Assembly (NCBI GenBank): GCA_039566865.1
Contig: CM076944.1
Coordinates: 6,718,501 to 6,782,500, forward strand
DNA length: 64,000 nt
Reading direction: 5' to 3'
DNA from: Aurelia coerulea
Taxonomy: Eukaryota > Cnidaria > Scyphozoa > Semaeostomeae > Ulmaridae
Below, piece by piece: positions 1 through 11,248 of this stretch; the first letter of the stretch is position 1, and every line of letters starts with the position of its first letter. The position numbers were made by a program, and so were the translations under genes. The notes beneath the pieces are model-generated. The model worked only from the letters and a program-made list of their open reading frames with translations. It was not told the origin of the DNA and did no database searches.

Positions 1-622
1 CGAAACCAGGACAAAAAACTGCTTGAAATTTCCGAATTTTTTTTTAAGAAATCTATCTCCACATGTTTGGGTATACAAGTTTGCATGCCGGTTAAAATGT
101 CTCAAGGTTTGGCGGAATTATGGCCTCTCCAATTCACACACAAAATGATAAGGCATTGAAACTAGAACAATAGAAATTTTGGCAAGGAGACAATAGTAAT
201 AACCAAATTATAGTGATTGTTGCAAGAACGACCCGAAAATGCCAAAATCTACATTTTCAATTGTTCTTGCTATTGCCTTTCTGCTAAATTTTCTTTTGTT
301 CAAGATTCAAAACCCTACGGTTTCTATTTGAATTGAAAAAGTCTACAAAGGCTTGTTTGTGCATTTCAAGTAATGTGGCAATACTCTAGGGAAGTTTCTG
401 TATTGCATTACTTTTTGTATTCATGGCACAAGCTTTCTTGTTGCGAAATAAGTTATAAACAGGCCTCAACAAGCCTTCGCTGATTTTGTCTGTTGGAGAG
501 GCATAACTCTCCTAAACCTAGAGCTACTTTAACAGGCATCCAAACTTGTATACCGAAACATGTAGAGTAGATTTTTCAAAAAGATTTGGGAAATTTCAAG
601 CAGTTTTTTGTCCTGGTTGCGT
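1..622. repeat. Foldback (inverted-repeat) element at the window edge
   Basis: The left end (accaggacaaaaaactgc at about 5) is the reverse complement of the right end near 603-620. Further inverted similarity continues inward (about 70-150 against 480-560). This is a non-autonomous DNA transposon with long terminal inverted repeats. The outer left end may be clipped by the window, so no target duplication can be read. No coding capacity is seen. Confidence 0.75.
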
Positions 623-951
623 TATATAAGGTAGGTAAAATTTAGAAAAATGTTCACGGTTTTCTCTTGTCTTCTTTGCTTATTCACCATCTGATTGGTC
701 CATGAAAATGAGGCTTTGGAGGTTTCAGCCATGGGCCATTAGCATGCGGCCCAAGACCACATTTGATTCCTATGCTGTGATGGTCTGGGATGAACAAGTC
801 ATCCCGCCATTTTTGTGTGACATTTCATATTTTGTATACCATAAAACTAGAGTATAGCCTTATCAAAGTTAATCAATGATACTTGAAAATTTGATGCCAT
901 GCTATTCAAATTGAAATAAAAAGAAAAGAATTTTGAATTTGGAAAACCAAC

Positions 952-1039
952 CTTGCAACCCATTGTCCTCCAACATCCCAGGAATCGCGACCACATACTG
1001 TATTCAAGTAGCTTCCACAAACACGTCCACCAACCCGAT
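952..1039 (-). CDS. Amine oxidase coding exon 2
   Basis: This 88-nt exon (2 nt, 28 codons, 2 nt) encodes RVGGR and DVGGQWVA. The acceptor is a pyrimidine-rich TTTCTTTTCTAG and the donor is AAG|GTTGGT. Confidence 0.87.
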
Positions 1040-4000
1040 CTAGAAAAGAAACCGTTCTTGCATTACATAAGTTGAACTGCATTACAGAAGAGTTTACATA
1101 TTGAATTTCTGAATTTCTGGACTTGTGAAAAGTCTGCCTTTTCAGTGGCATTCATTTCCTGCTGTTTGCGGAAAACTCGCTGTGCAAAGCATAGGGCTCA
1201 AATCTTTTAAAAGGTGGGTCCAAAAATTATGTGACATTTTTCTTGGAACTGAGTGGCTTGAAAGGAACTTATGGTACTTTGCAGTAAATCTGCCCAATTT
1301 CTTGATATCTTGACTTTTTCGAAATGGCGGCAATTTGATTATTTTGAAAAACTTCATGGAAAGTTCTGAAAAAATTCAAATCATCGTAAATCCTAAACCA
1401 ATAGGGGGGAAACAGGCATTTTCCTTTGACGCGTGCGATTGCACACGCACACGTTGGCACACATGCAAATTGAGTCACGAGTGCTTTTCCATTGCATGCG
1501 CAAAGTGTTATTTTGCTTAAATAGAGTGGTACTTTGATAGGCCTATTCGACAAATTCCAATGTCAAAGCATGTGCTTCACTAAACCATGATTACTGACAA
1601 ATCCTATAACGCTTTGGACAAAGTCCCAAGTGGCAATTCCCACAATATGAAATAATTGCGACACTTGGTGCTCATAGAGCGAAGGTAATTGTTGTTACCG
1701 ATACCGATGTTCATGAAGAAAATGAACCGAGCAGACAACAGATTTGTCCTGTTGACATTGATAGTTCGGAAGAATCAGACACTGACGAGTCTGAGTTTAC
1801 CGAGGAAGAAACTGCTGAGTATAGTGTCCTGTAAAAACAAAAACTTCATTGACACATAAACATATGAACAATGATATTCATTTCATCGGTAGTGTGATTA
1901 TCTTTATCAGTAAAGGGAGACTTGAGGACCTACTTTTGTTTCACTTCTTAAATACCGTCTTGAATAACTATGTGTGCGAATCGCACGCGCAAATGAATTT
2001 GCCTGTGTGTTTTGCAGCACGCGTGTTGTTTTATTCCCGAAAAGGACTGGGGAAATGAAATAACCTTCAAGAAAATCATAGTTTATCAAGGTCTATAATA
2101 TGGTGGAAATCAGAAATATGTAGCTTTTCTAGTTTACTGTAGGATTTAGAAATTTGATGACGTCACAGATAGCCTCAAATTTAATAAATGCCACGACTTT
2201 GAAAGTAATCAATATATCAATAAATTTCCACGGCAGATTTACAACAAAAACCCCAAGTTCCTTTCAATCCATTTAATTCAAAGAAAACTGTAATAGAATT
2301 TTACAGCGACCTTTTTAAAGATTTGAGCCCTATGTTCCTTTGCAGAAGTCTTGTCAAATCAATATAACCTTTTGTTCTCCTACCATTGCTTTCATCCAAT
2401 CACTTCTTTGACTTTCCTACACCACTCCATCCATCATACAACAAACAAGAATCCTTGTGGCAATGCCCCGGGGGGGGTACTTCATTGTTAAGTTGTACTG
2501 GACGTGCCGCTCATATGGGTGGGTTTTTTCATCCGAAATTCTCTACATATGGGTCTGTTTTTAACCACAATTCTGGTAGATGGGTAGTTCTTTGAGAATT
2601 TTCTTATCAATCGGCGCCATAATGATAATCCACGCAAAAAAACTGAAATTTTCCTTTGTTTCAAATCGACAAATTCATACACATGGGTCAAAAATTTCCT
2701 GATATTCATGCAAATGGGCTGGAAATTTTTGAATATTCTGTCATACGAATGGGTCCTTTTCTCAAAGTCCAGATTCAGGTCGAATCATGTTGACAATGAA
2801 GTACCCCCCCCCCCCCGGGGGCAATGCGCGGCTTGTCAAGGCAGGCAGTTGTTTGTTGCATGATCATGATGTTCTGCTATGTGCTAATTGCTATACAGTC
2901 CGGTAAAAGCTCCATGGATTCATTTCCGACTAACCGATCTATTAGTGTCTAATACATTCACTAGCAGCTAACCGATCAACTAGTAAATGTACTGAGAGAT
3001 TCCTTAGTTACTTACTGAATGAATAGTTCCTAATGAATCTATTAGTTGTAATATTAAACAGGCTTCTGATCGATTTCACAATGTTTTGAAAGGATTAAAC
3101 ACTTGAGTGCATGTCTCAGTGGGTAGTTATCTTGGTTGGTCCATTTGGCTGCTGCTTCCTACGTCCCTGTGCTCCCTGGTTCTAACGTGTTACGTGTGTA
3201 AAATAAGTGCAGCGATCCTAATTTGAGCATAGCTCTCCTTTGCACTGGTAGAATTTTGTTTCACCCAGTGAAATAGAGTTTTTTCACATGCTGAATCCGA
3301 TGGAAGTATTTTCAAGCCAAGATTTTGTACCATTTTCGGCATATGCACAACCTATCAAATTTCACTAACCGTTCGGTTAGTGATGAAGGAATCTCTTTGT
3401 ACATTTACTGGTTGATCGGTTAGCTGCCAATGAATGTATTAGCCACTAATGGATCGGTTAGTCGCTAGAATCTAGAGCTTTTACCAGACTGCTATAGCCT
3501 TTACTCTAGACTATGTCCCTCAACATTTTTGGTAGGATTCTTGCACCCTTTATTAATATTTAGCGTCATCTTTCTTTACCCTTTTTTTCGACAACATGGC
3601 GGCTGAGTGGAGCACGTGTTTTTTCGCTCAGCATCAAAGTCGTATTTCTTTATTTAATTTATGAATTTATCGTTCAATTTTATAATAAAAGTTCAGTTTA
3701 AGTTGTTTGCTATCAATGGAAGAGTGACACCAAATGATAGCATGATTCTGGGTGGTGGGGCCTTCCTGGGGGCTGCTAGGGGCTTTTCTATCTGGTGCAT
3801 ATTGGGGCGTGGGGGCTTTGGGGAATCTGGGGGTGGCTGTGGGGTTTCGTGGTTGGCTGTGCTTTGGGATGGGTTGTTTGGGGGCATCTAAGGCTGTATT
3901 GGAGTACCAATCTGGCCTTATGGTGTCTCTGATTGGCTTGTCTTGAGGTGTGGCTGGGTGTTGAACTCTTGCACTGCCTTTCGGGTTCTCTTGGGCATTT

Positions 4001-4712
4001 CATGCTCTGGTGTGCATTTGGTGGGGGCCTTTGGTATGTCTTGGGACTGGTCTCATCACTTAGAACAACTTTTTCCATAATTTGCTTTTTGGTTATATCA
4101 ACTTCCAAACATTCTTTGAAGATTTTCAAAAGTTAATAGGATTTTAGTACAGGGGGTGCTCTCTCCTCAATTAGTTTACCTATTGAGAGAGCTCCTCCTT
4201 AAGAAATTCCTCTCCATATAAATTTATAGTTTATGGTAATTATTTATATCAACTATTTTGTCGTATTTGTAACTTGTTATAATTCTACTTTCATGTTAGT
4301 TTGTTTAATGGATTTTTGTATGTTGTGGAATTTTAAAATGAAAACTGAACTGAACTGAACCAGATAGTTATACCTCCACGATATCAATATAATTATTAAC
4401 AGATACCCCCATGTCCATGAAGGTGTTGTGGCGCAGTGGTGTATGTAATTCACTGACTTTGCAACCAGAACAGTCAGGCGGGGACAGGGTTCGATACCCG
4501 GACGGTTTATTCTACTTCTTTTCTGTGATCCCAGCGCTTGGCGCTAAAAACCGCAACTTCACCTTCACCATGATATAATCAATACCTTTGGCTTCCAAAA
4601 CGACAATTCTTGCATCCCTGTCATGTTTCTTGATGTGATGGGCAGCTGTTAGGCCGGAACATCCACCACCTATTATAATCGTGTCAAACTTCTCTGGTTC
4701 TCCTTCAGTCAT
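952..4712 (-). CDS. Flavin-containing amine oxidase, N-terminal part (first two coding exons; continues beyond the left edge)
   Basis: Two exons on the minus strand (4712-4586 and 1039-952) join in phase 1. They encode the start of a flavin amine oxidase, the family of monoamine oxidases that oxidises amines with FAD and releases H2O2. The start MTEGEPEKFD leads into the dinucleotide-binding Rossmann motif (TIIIGGGCSGLTAA), the acidic ribose-binding end of strand 2 (VVLEAK), then DRVGGR and WDVGGQWVA, the second conserved FAD-contact block. The exon 1 donor is AAAG|GTATTG and the exon 2 acceptor is TTTCTAG|AT; the split codon gives Asp in exactly the family position. Exon 2 ends AAG|GTTGGT in phase 2, so the gene continues left of the window. 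The 3.5-kb intron contains foldback repeats and a tRNA-like SINE. The specific subfamily (MAO or L-amino-acid oxidase type) cannot be decided from 71 residues. Confidence 0.88.
1050..2370. repeat. Long foldback transposon remnant inside the amine oxidase intron
   Basis: The left arm (about 1130-1520) is repeated in inverse orientation at about 1970-2350. Shared blocks include gggctcaaatctttt, ttgaaaggaact, gtaaatctgcc and gcgtgcgatt. A diverged copy of the arms lies in the last STRAD intron (about 50440-51085). The interior holds an open frame fragment (1610-1834). Confidence 0.65.
1610..1834 (+). pseudogene. Unrecognised acidic open-frame fragment inside the foldback element
   Basis: A stop-free frame of 74 codons without an ATG ends at TAA (1832-1834). 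The C-terminal half is strongly acidic and serine-rich (DIDSSEESDTDESEF, then TEEETAEYSVL), while the N-terminal half reads like ordinary coding sequence (FPQYEIIATLGAHRAKVIVV). I do not recognise the family. Its position between inverted arms suggests the end of a transposon-encoded protein, but chance is possible. Confidence 0.35.
2464..2821. repeat. Foldback element with G-run/C-run termini
   Basis: The left end has CCCCGGGGGGGGTACTTCAT and the right end its inverse, atgaagtacccc followed by a C-run and GGGG. The interior holds short degenerate repeats around 'cat(at/gc)gggt'. Related G-run elements occur at 12203, 19066, 33064 and 38247. Confidence 0.7.
2891..3497. repeat. Foldback MITE (ends CAGTCCGGTAAAAGCTC)
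   Basis: Long inverted arms: cagtccggtaaaagctc at 2896 against gagcttttaccagactg at 3475. Inner blocks such as taaccgatc and gaggattcc-like segments are repeated in reverse. Both outer flanks read CTATA, suggesting a short target duplication. Non-coding. Confidence 0.75.
3498..4420. other. Non-coding intronic stretch with a G/T-skewed block and a LINE-type tail
   Basis: No exon is recognisable. 3748-3900 is strongly G-rich on the + strand, with repeated GGG/GGGG runs. At about 4330-4366 'ggaattttaaaatgaaaa' is followed by (ctgaa)n. The same sequence in reverse at about 25863-25915 ends in (ttcaag)n, so these are probably 3' tails of one retroposon family. Confidence 0.5.
4421..4583 (+). repeat. 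tRNA-derived SINE-like sequence
   Basis: An A-box-like TGGCGCAGTGGT (4429-4440) and a B-box-like GGTTCGATACC (4488-4498) are spaced as in a tRNA. They are followed by a unique tail (ctgtgatcccagcgcttggc). The tail is shared with 6270-6320 and 6588-6640, which identifies a SINE family. The cloverleaf is degenerate. It abuts the amine oxidase exon 1 donor. Confidence 0.6.
4586..4712 (-). CDS. Amine oxidase coding exon 1
   Basis: Exon 1 has 42 codons plus 1 nt. It starts with ATG at 4712 and carries the GGGCSG nucleotide-binding loop. Open frame continues past the donor to 4512, but that extension is intronic and overlaps a tRNA-like SINE tail. Confidence 0.88.
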
Positions 4713-5234
4713 TTTGCGACCTATTTCATTGCAAACAAACGGTGAAGAGGTCCTCGTTGTGACTTTCTACCTTGATCTTCGCTCTTCACAGGTTAGGTTA
4801 CATAAAGTCCCGCAATACTGCTGCTCCGTTCTTTGTTATTATGGTTATGGTACTGTTTTTGGTGCAAAGATCAAAGTTCATTTTGGTATGGTTGTGCTTC
4901 GCCCTCGTTTGCATATAGAGGCTTTTTCAACAGGCCCCCTTGGAAAAAGAACATATAATTATTCTGTGCCAGATTTTGTGCCCAGAAAGTGAAACATTTG
5001 CACAGAGATATTCAACAGGTTAATTTCTGCCATGTTTGTCGTAAATTGAACAGAAAACATTATTTCCTTGTAATTTTTTGTGTGCTTTTTTATTTTTTAG
5101 AGCCGAATGAGATCGATAACCTCTTTTTGATCTAGAGGCAATTCCAACAGAACCCCTTCTTTGCACAAAAGTTGACAAGAGAGGGCCTAGCAGAGAGTCA
5201 ACCCCTTCTCGCATCAACGAGATCATCTGACATC
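4713..5234. promoter_or_regulatory. Shared head-to-head interval between the amine oxidase and NDUFA8
   Basis: The two start codons (4712 minus, 5235 plus) lie 522 bp apart and diverge, so this interval must contain both promoters, probably a bidirectional one. A pyrimidine-rich TTTTTATTTTTTAG at about 5087-5100 could be a 3' splice site of an NDUFA8 5' UTR intron. No TATA box is convincing. Confidence 0.45.
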
Positions 5235-5618
5235 ATGGCCGAAGCTTTAGGAGTAGATCCGAAAGATTTAGAAATAGAAGAACTAGCTGCTACATCAGCT
5301 GTTTTAACTGCAGCCGCTCACGCACTTGGCAAATATTGTGATGAAGACTTCAAAGATTTCATGGGATGTCGTTATGTCACTAAAGATCCGAGACAGTGCT
5401 TGGAAGAGGGAAAGCTTGTTACGAAATGTGCCATGAAATTCTTCAAAGCAATGAAAGTTCACTGCCATGAAGAGTTCACAAAATATTGGACTTGTCTGGA
5501 TCATAATAACCAAGAGTATGGCTACTGCAGAAAGTCTCAAATACCATATGATAAATGTGTTTTGGAAAAAATGAACATTGACACTGAACAGCCTGTCCAA
5601 CTAACTCTCAAGAAGTAG
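5235..5618 (+). CDS. NDUFA8: NADH dehydrogenase [ubiquinone] 1 alpha subcomplex subunit 8 (complex I, CX9C protein)
   Basis: A 127-residue protein, starting at the ATG at 5235 because upstream codons in the same frame (from 5172) do not resemble the family. It matches NDUFA8, an accessory subunit of mitochondrial complex I on the intermembrane-space side. The family has paired CX9C motifs oxidised by the Mia40 pathway, and here cysteines 35/45, 55/65, 77/87 and 98/108 are spaced exactly CX9C. The conserved block SAVLTAAAHALG precedes the first motif, and DPRQCLEEGKLV and EEFTKYWTCLD are strong family signatures. Family members in other animals are usually about 170 residues; the C-terminal tail after the last cysteine pair is missing here, replaced by a short end (QPVQLTLKK). 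The coding region has no intron. Either the tail is genuinely short or a 3' exon is not recognised. Confidence 0.92.
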   Translation: MAEALGVDPKDLEIEELAATSAVLTAAAHALGKYCDEDFKDFMGCRYVTKDPRQCLEEGKLVTKCAMKFFKAMKVHCHEEFTKYWTCLDHNNQEYGYCRKSQIPYDKCVLEKMNIDTEQPVQLTLKK

Positions 5619-6118
5619 GTAGCTGTAAAGACATAACTGATGGTCTGATTGCTTCAAAGGCTGAAAACTATAGTGTTCTTAAAATTGTGATATTTGAAAT
5701 GTGGAATCAAGTAGATCAGAGTGTACTGGTCTGTTTTAGTTATAGAATGACCTTGTGAGGTGCTACACAGTTCATTGTCTTCATTGAACAGGTCCACTAT
5801 GATTGCTGTGGTTTACATAAAAATGAAGTCCTTGTAAATGTTTAGCACAAGATCAGCTTCCTACATGTCGCTTGAATCATAAGAGAAGCAAGGGGTGTCA
5901 CTGGGAGACAATTGCCACAAAAAACAAATGTTTGTTTTAAATTTTCTTATTTTTTCATCACTATTTGTGACAAAAATTCTTCAAGAAGTTTTGATTTCCA
6001 CACTGTTTTAAGGAATCTGATTCACCATTGTTCAATTTGATTTTATTCAAAATTTCAAGGTTCGAATTCAAAATTTGATTTTTCATAATTTTACATACAT
6101 GAAAATCTGATTTGCAAT
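5619..6118. other. NDUFA8 3' UTR and intergenic sequence
   Basis: No further coding exon matching the NDUFA8 tail was found and no canonical AATAAA is evident. Nothing else is recognised here. Confidence 0.4.
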
Positions 6119-6746
6119 GTTTGATGCATGTTTCATTGAGAAACGAAGAATTTTCCCAAGTACTTTGCAGCCAGAAGAGTCAGGCAGACAGGATTTCATA
6201 CCCAGTTGAGCCCCACCACTTATGCGTCATGTCTAGGGGTCGCAAACTCGATTAGCACTTACTGTAGCTACTTCTGTGATGGAAGTGCTTGGCACTAAAA
6301 CAGCAACTTCATCTTCTCCTTCTTCTGACTTTCCTGGTAGAGAGCAAAAGCGATTTTCATGAAACAAAGATTAAAGTCTCTGAACGACCAAAGCGATTTG
6401 TGGGTGGATTGACGTTTTATTTCATTTTTATGTTTGATGCATGTTTCATTGAGAAACGAAGAATTTTCCCTAGTACTTTGCAGCCAGAAGAGTCAGGCAG
6501 ATAGGATTTCATACCCAGTTGAGCCCCACCACTTAAATGCGTCATGTCTAGGGGTCGCAAACTCGATTAGCACTTACTGTAGCTACTTCTGTGATGGAAG
6601 TGCTTGGAACTAAAACAGCAACTTCATCTTCTCCTTCTTCTGACTTTCCTGGTAGAGAGCAAAAGCGATTTTCATGAAACAAAGATTAAAGTCTCTGAAC
6701 GACCAAAGCGATTTGTGGGTGGATTGACGTTTTATTTCATTTTTAT
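6119..6746. repeat. 312-bp tandem duplication carrying the SINE tail
   Basis: Two near-identical units, 6119-6430 and 6431-6746, begin with tgtttgatgcatgtttcat. Each contains a degenerate tRNA-like part and the tail 'cttctgtgatggaagtgctt' seen after the SINE at 4421. The few differences (cccaag/ccctag, tatgcg/aaatgcg) suggest a recent duplication. Confidence 0.85.
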
Positions 6747-9700
6747 GTTTGAAGAATGAAAACATTATGCAGGGGCTTTTTCTCCAACCGGAAGGAATAC
6801 ACCTATATAGACATATAGGTACATAGGAATCAGGAATGTTGTAACAATGGACATTATTTTTGCACACAATCGAAACAATCAGCGAATCATCTGAGGTATT
6901 TTTAGGCATTGTTAATGCATACAATCAAAACAATTCCGATATATTTGGGCCAACAATCAATTTTGGCGAAATTGCCAATTCGAATTTCCTCATTAAGGCT
7001 AATTACTGCTTGCTGCCAACTCATTACAAAGCAATCTTCAAAATTTGACCTCTTTGACCTGGCACACTGCCCTTACTGTTTGAAATCTTCAATATCAATA
7101 ACTGTTAGCAAGGGAACCTTACCAACCCATAAAATAGTATCAAGAAACAAGTGTGGCACTGTTGTAGTGGCAATTCTTGACTGGATAAAGTATGCAATTT
7201 GTAAATATCGTCGGCTATCCTTTAGTTTCACTCAGAGCAGTAGGAAGCATCTTTAACTTGGAGGGGCACGGCATTTCAGTGGCACTTTTTTCGTAAGAAG
7301 GGCACTTTGATATACACCAGATTTTTGACGGTAGAAATGTGATATATGGAAAAAAATAGTGTGAACGCTGATAGATATCCGATTTCCTTCAAAATGAAAA
7401 AAAATTAGAAATAAACATAACTAAATCATGAAGTAAATAATAACTAAATTAAACGACTTTCTGTCCGCATCGGTCTTCAAAAGGGGCATATCCTGAAACA
7501 AAAAGGGCACTTTTCGGTTTGTTGCAAAATCTGGGAGAGCACGTTCCCCCAGTGCCCCCAGTTCCTACATCTCTGGTTTCGCTACATCTAATGTGATAGT
7601 TCTGATGCATATCATAAAATCTGGTCTGTTTCATCAAGTGGCCTTTTTATTGGGCTACTGCCATTTCAATAGAAGCTAAATCGTGCAGTTGCAATTGCAA
7701 ATAAATAGTCTAAAATTTTGAGGCAAGCTACGTGCATGATCTCATTCTTCAAACATGGCTAATGGGGGCCTTTAATTATGTTTGAAGAATGAAAACATTA
7801 TGCAGGGGCTTTTTCTCCAACCGGAAGGAATACACCTATATAGACATATAGACATATAGGTACATAGGAATCAGGAATGTTGTAACAATGGACATTATTT
7901 TTCCACACAATCGAAACAATCAGCGAATCATCTGAGGTATTTTTAGGCATTGTTAATGCATACAATCAAAACAATTCTGATATATTTGGGCCAACAATGA
8001 ACTTTGGCGAAGTTGCCAATTCACATTTCCTCATTAAGGCTGATCACTACTTGCTCCTAACATTAATCCAGCTGCCAACTCATTACAAGGCAATTTTCAA
8101 AATTTGACCTCTTTGACCTGGCACACTGCCCTTACTGTTTAAAATCTTCGATATGGATAACTGTTTCCAAGGGAACCAACAAACCCATATAATACTATCA
8201 AGAAACAAATGTGGCACTGTTATAGTGGAAACTCTTGTCAGGATAGGGTAAAGAAAATTGTCAATATTGTCGGCCATCCTTCAGTTTTACTCAGAGCAGT
8301 AGGAAGCATCTTAAACTTGGAGGGGCACGGCAATTTAAAGGCAGTTTTTTCGTAAGAATGGCACTGTAATATACAACAGATTTTTGACGGGAAAAATGGG
8401 ATGTATAGAAGAAAATAGTATGAGTGCTGATAGATATCCGATTTCCTTCACAATGAAACAAATTGATAAGTAAACATAACTAAATCACGAAGTGAATAAT
8501 AACAAAATTAAACTACTTTCTGTCCGCATTGGTCTTTAAAAGGGGGCACATCCTGAGACAAAAAGGGCACCTTTTGGTTTGTTGTAAAATCTTGGGGGGC
8601 ACGGGGCACGTGCCACCAGTGCCTCCGGTTTCCTACGTCTTTGGACTCTCGCTACATCTAATGTAATAGTTGTGATGCATATCAAGAAATCTGGTCTGCT
8701 TCATCAAGTGGGCTCGTTATTAGGCTACATCCATTTTGATATGAACTAAATCGTGCATTGCAATTGCAAATAGATATTCTATTACTCTGCGGCAAGCTAT
8801 GTGCATGATCTCATTCTTCAAACATGGCTAATGGAGGCCTTTAATTATGTTTGAAGAATGAAAACATTATGGAGGGGCTTTTCTCCAACCGGAAGGAATA
8901 CACCTATATATATAGACATATAGGTATAGTACCAGGAATCAGGAATGTTGTAACAATAGGCATTATTTATGAAGATAATCGAAACAATCAGCGAAGCATT
9001 TGAGATATTTATAGGCATTGTTAATGTGTACAATGAAAACAATTCAGAGATCTTTTGGGCTAACAATCAAATTTGGCGTAGTTGCCAACTGACATTTCCT
9101 CGTTAAGGCTAATTACTTCTTGCTCCTAACATTAATCGAGCTGCCAACTCGTTACAAGGCAATTTTCAAAATTTGACCTCTTTGACCTGGCACACTGCCC
9201 TTACTGTTTGAAATCTTCGATATAGATAGCTGTTGCCAAGGGAGCCAACAAACCCATATAATACTATCAAGAAACAAGTGTGGCACTGTTATAGTGGCAG
9301 CTCTTGTCAGGATAAAGTGAACAATTTGCCAATACAATATTGTCGGCCATCCTTCAGTTTTTATCAGAGCAGTAGGAAGCATCTTAAACTTGGAGGGGCA
9401 TGGCAATTTAAGGGCACTTTTTTCATAAGAAGGGCATTTTAATATACATCAAATTTTCGACGTGAAAAATGTTACATATAGGAGAAAATAGTATGAATGC
9501 TGATAGATATACGATTTCCTTCGCAATGAAACAAAATGAGAAGCAAACATAGCCAAATCAAGACGTAAATACTAACATAATTAAACTACTTTCTGTCCGC
9601 ATTAGTCTTTAAGAGGGGCACATCATGAGACAAAAATTACACCTTTTAATCTTGGGGAGCACGTGCCCCCTGTGTCCCACTAGTTTCTACGTCTCTGGAC

Positions 9701-9900
9701 TCTCGCTACATCTAATGTAATAGATCTGATGCATATAACGAAATCTGATCTGCTTCATCAAGTGGGCTCGTTATTAGGCTACATCCATTTCGATATGAAC
9801 TAAATCACGCATTGCAATTGCAAATAGATATTCTATTACTTTGAGGCAAGCTATGTGCATGATCTCATTCTTCAAACATGGCTAATGGGGGCCTTTAATT
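6745..9900. repeat. Tandem triplication of a ~1.05-kb non-coding unit
   Basis: Three head-to-tail units begin with atgtttgaagaatg at 6745, 7778 and 8847, with lengths of about 1033, 1069 and 1054 bp. Each ends in 'cattcttcaaacatggctaa' before the next start, so unit ends are themselves short inverted repeats (tttgaagaatg/cattcttcaaa). Small indels separate the copies. Open frames inside are short and not conserved between units. The internal phrase 'aaacttggaggggcacgg' recurs at about 46487. Confidence 0.88.
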
Positions 9901-9902
9901 TC

Positions 9903-11239
9903 TTTTAAAATTATTCATCCACAGTGAGTATGATTGATTTTCAGGGGGCTGTGCCAACAACATTACAAATCAAAAATCTACCAAAGCTAATAATGAGAAA
10001 AGGAAACTAATTACAATCCTAGATAATGTATTTACAACTAATTACAATCAATTTACAAAAACCCTTTATCATGTAAGAAGATAAAGAAGGAGCTTGCTTG
10101 GCCTCGCAGCTAAGTTGATTCCATGTTTTCGCTCCACGAAATGCAAACACCTTCAGACCATTACTAGTTTTCATGAATGGTACTTGTAAGTCAGTTTCGG
10201 CATTTCTTAGGTTGATAGTATTGCGAACAGAATTTCTGATAAACAAGTGTGAGAGATAATCAGGGCAAGATTATTAACAGGCTTAAATACAATTTTTGCT
10301 GTCTCACTTCTAAGCATATCTTTCACAGTTGGCCATTTCAACTCTTAAATCAAAGCTTCGGCAGGAGCATCATAGCTGCTATTTGTGATAATTCTAGCGG
10401 CACGATTCTGCAACTTTTGTAGCTTAACTAGTCGGGACCCAGCACAGTTCTCCCACACAGAACAGCAGTATCTAAACTGTGGCTCTACGATACCTGTATA
10501 CAATTTGCAAAGAACGTTCTTTGGCAGAAATTTCTTCGCATATTTTAGAAAACCTAAAGAGCGGGAGACCTTGACTTGAACAGATATAATTCATTCATCC
10601 CACACGAGGTACTGGTCAACTTGGACATCGAGATACTTAATACTGTCGACGAGTTCTACAGGGGAATCATCGATCACAAATGTAGGAGAATCGACAGTTT
10701 TTTCACTGATCTTTTTAAGATTAGGTCAAGATCCGATGACCATTGCCTGAGTCTTGATTATGTTCAAAGACATTTTATTGCCTTGAAACCATTCTTTCAA
10801 ACATTTCAATTGGTTTTTCAGCGTTTCAGTAAGATCCTCAATGCTCTTGAGGAATAGGATATGCTAGTATCATCGGCATACATCGTTACTTCGCCGTTGT
10901 TCAAGGCGAATGGCAGATCATTTATATTTATAAGGAAGAAAAGCGGGCCTAAACAACAGCCTTGTGGAACACCACAGCTGATGCTTCCGATTTTAGATTC
11001 CGCTCCATTAACTTTAGTGAATTGATGCTATTGCTGAGATACGATTGAAACCATCGAAGTTCAAGACCTTGAATTCCGTGCTTAGAGAACTCTTGAATCA
11101 GTATGGCATGATCAACAGTATCAAAAAACTCTTTTGTTAGTCAATGAAAATATTTGCTGTATATTTTCCGCGATCAATAGCAATATGCCAATCATATGTT
11201 TTGCAAAATTTGTCCTTGATGTGATAGTGCTGATTTTAG
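9903..11239 (-). pseudogene. Decayed non-LTR retrotransposon (reverse transcriptase relic)
   Basis: Minus-strand similarity to a LINE reverse transcriptase, broken by several frameshifts and stops. The conserved block 'GVPQGCCLGPL' followed by INDLP is read from about 10985 down to 10910. The C-terminal region (10246-10019) has the typical FRGAKTWNQL motif. The 3' part ends near the tandem array at 9900. The element is 5'-truncated and non-functional, and it belongs to a different family from the LINE at 28.5-31.6 kb. Confidence 0.82.
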
Positions 11240-11248
11240 GCCTCTCAT

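Noticed and set aside
4512..4585. Extension of the amine oxidase first frame beyond the donor
   Set aside because: It reads into a SINE tail; the family motif continues in exon 2 at 1039 after splicing at 4586.
6745..9900. Regular repeats considered as a CRISPR-like array
   Set aside because: Units are ~1 kb, eukaryotic, without short repeat-spacer structure or cas genes.
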